This document shows, piece by piece, positions 31,470 to 31,689 of a stretch of 31,689 nt of DNA (its first letter is position 1; every line of letters starts with the position of its first letter). The notes under the pieces were generated by a model. The model saw nothing but the letters and a program-made list of their open reading frames with translations. It made no database searches and was not told the DNA's origin. Position numbers and translations under genes: made by a program. This stretch comes from a virus: positions 1 to 31,689 of IMG/VR virus record IMGVR_UViG_3300029262_000219. One strand, given 5' to 3'.

Positions 31470-31689
31470 TTAATTGTTTTTACATGGATTTTCCTGTTGT
31501 CCAGAATCCATGTTTGTTAAATCTTTATTCATTTCAAAATCTGAATCACCCATCTCAACATCTCCCCATTCGTCATCAATATCCTCAGTCAGACTAGACT
31601 TAAATACTAGTTGATTTGAGCTAAGTATTGTTTCAATAGGCTTCGAAGGTACTGATTTATTTTTAGGTTTACTAATTTGAGTGTCACTA
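31470..31689 (-). CDS. C-terminal part of a third large-block protein (5' end outside window)
   Basis: A minus-strand frame is open from the window edge to a TAA at 31470-31472 and gives 72 residues. It has a basic segment (SKPKNKSVPSKPIETIL) then an acidic disordered tail (EDIDDEWGDVEMGDSDFEM), ending NPCKNN. It stops 17 bases before the polymerase ATG, in the same orientation, so the three giants form one transcript. The acidic tail resembles that of the polymerase. By position it is probably another large virion protein of the crAss-like block, but the conserved part lies outside the window. Confidence 0.6.
   Translation of the reverse strand, partial: SDTQISKPKNKSVPSKPIETILSSNQLVFKSSLTEDIDDEWGDVEMGDSDFEMNKDLTNMDSGQQENPCKNN

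Noticed and set aside
1-31689. CRISPR arrays, insertion sequences, integrase or attachment sites
   Set aside because: No regularly spaced repeats, transposase or integrase motifs, or terminal inverted repeats were seen.
1-31689. Stop-codon reassignment, known in some crAss-like phages
   Set aside because: TAA, TAG and TGA all end genes at sensible overlaps, and the giant genes are open without internal stops.

Overview
The window looks like part of the genome of a crAss-like (Crassvirales) tailed phage infecting a Bacteroidota host. The strongest evidence is the 2207-residue protein on the minus strand. It carries a GSDFDIDK catalytic loop preceded by a RIPNQG motif, the signature of the giant single-chain RNA polymerase that crAss-like phages such as Cellulophaga phage phi14:2 carry in the virion. 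A 1357-residue HEFGH zincin-like protein lies directly downstream, as is typical of this group. Host-type signals agree. The DNA is AT-rich. Most starts have A/T-rich leaders rather than Shine-Dalgarno sites. One phage lipoprotein carries the CQKDD surface-export signal known from Flavobacteriia. The standard genetic code is used, with TAA, TAG and TGA all acting as stops.

Layout. Bases 1-700 hold the end of one gene, a 74-codon ORF, and a 300-base non-coding stretch that folds into a branched RNA ending in an intrinsic terminator. Bases 708-1869 encode two secreted proteins: a small predicted outer-membrane barrel and a surface-type lipoprotein. Bases 1877-10846 form one tightly overlapping plus-strand operon. 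It encodes a winged-helix protein, an SF2 helicase, a DnaB-like helicase, an ATP-dependent DNA ligase, a dATP/dGTP diphosphohydrolase, a HAD phosphatase, a Sak4-like ATPase and several unknown proteins. Bases 10976-20621 continue on the plus strand as shorter units separated by hairpins and terminators. They encode an unknown abundant-looking protein, a candidate ssDNA-binding protein, a DnaG-type primase, a MoxR/CobS-like AAA+ ATPase with a CobT-like VWA partner, a RusA-like resolvase, a PD-(D/E)XK exonuclease and small unknown proteins. A perfect inverted repeat at 20664-20691 separates this block from the minus strand. Bases 20743-31689 on the minus strand hold the zincin protein, the giant RNA polymerase and the C-terminus of another large-block protein.

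How the genes work together. The plus strand is a replication, recombination and nucleotide-pool module, with possible host-surface modification at its left edge. The minus strand is the block of large virion-associated proteins. By analogy with phi14:2, these are packaged and the polymerase transcribes early genes on entry. No DNA polymerase, capsid, terminase or tail gene is visible, so these must lie outside the window. The features that best deserve follow-up are the two branched RNAs (about 486-670 and 10861-10917), the export-signal lipoprotein with its barrel neighbour, and the MoxR-VWA pair.
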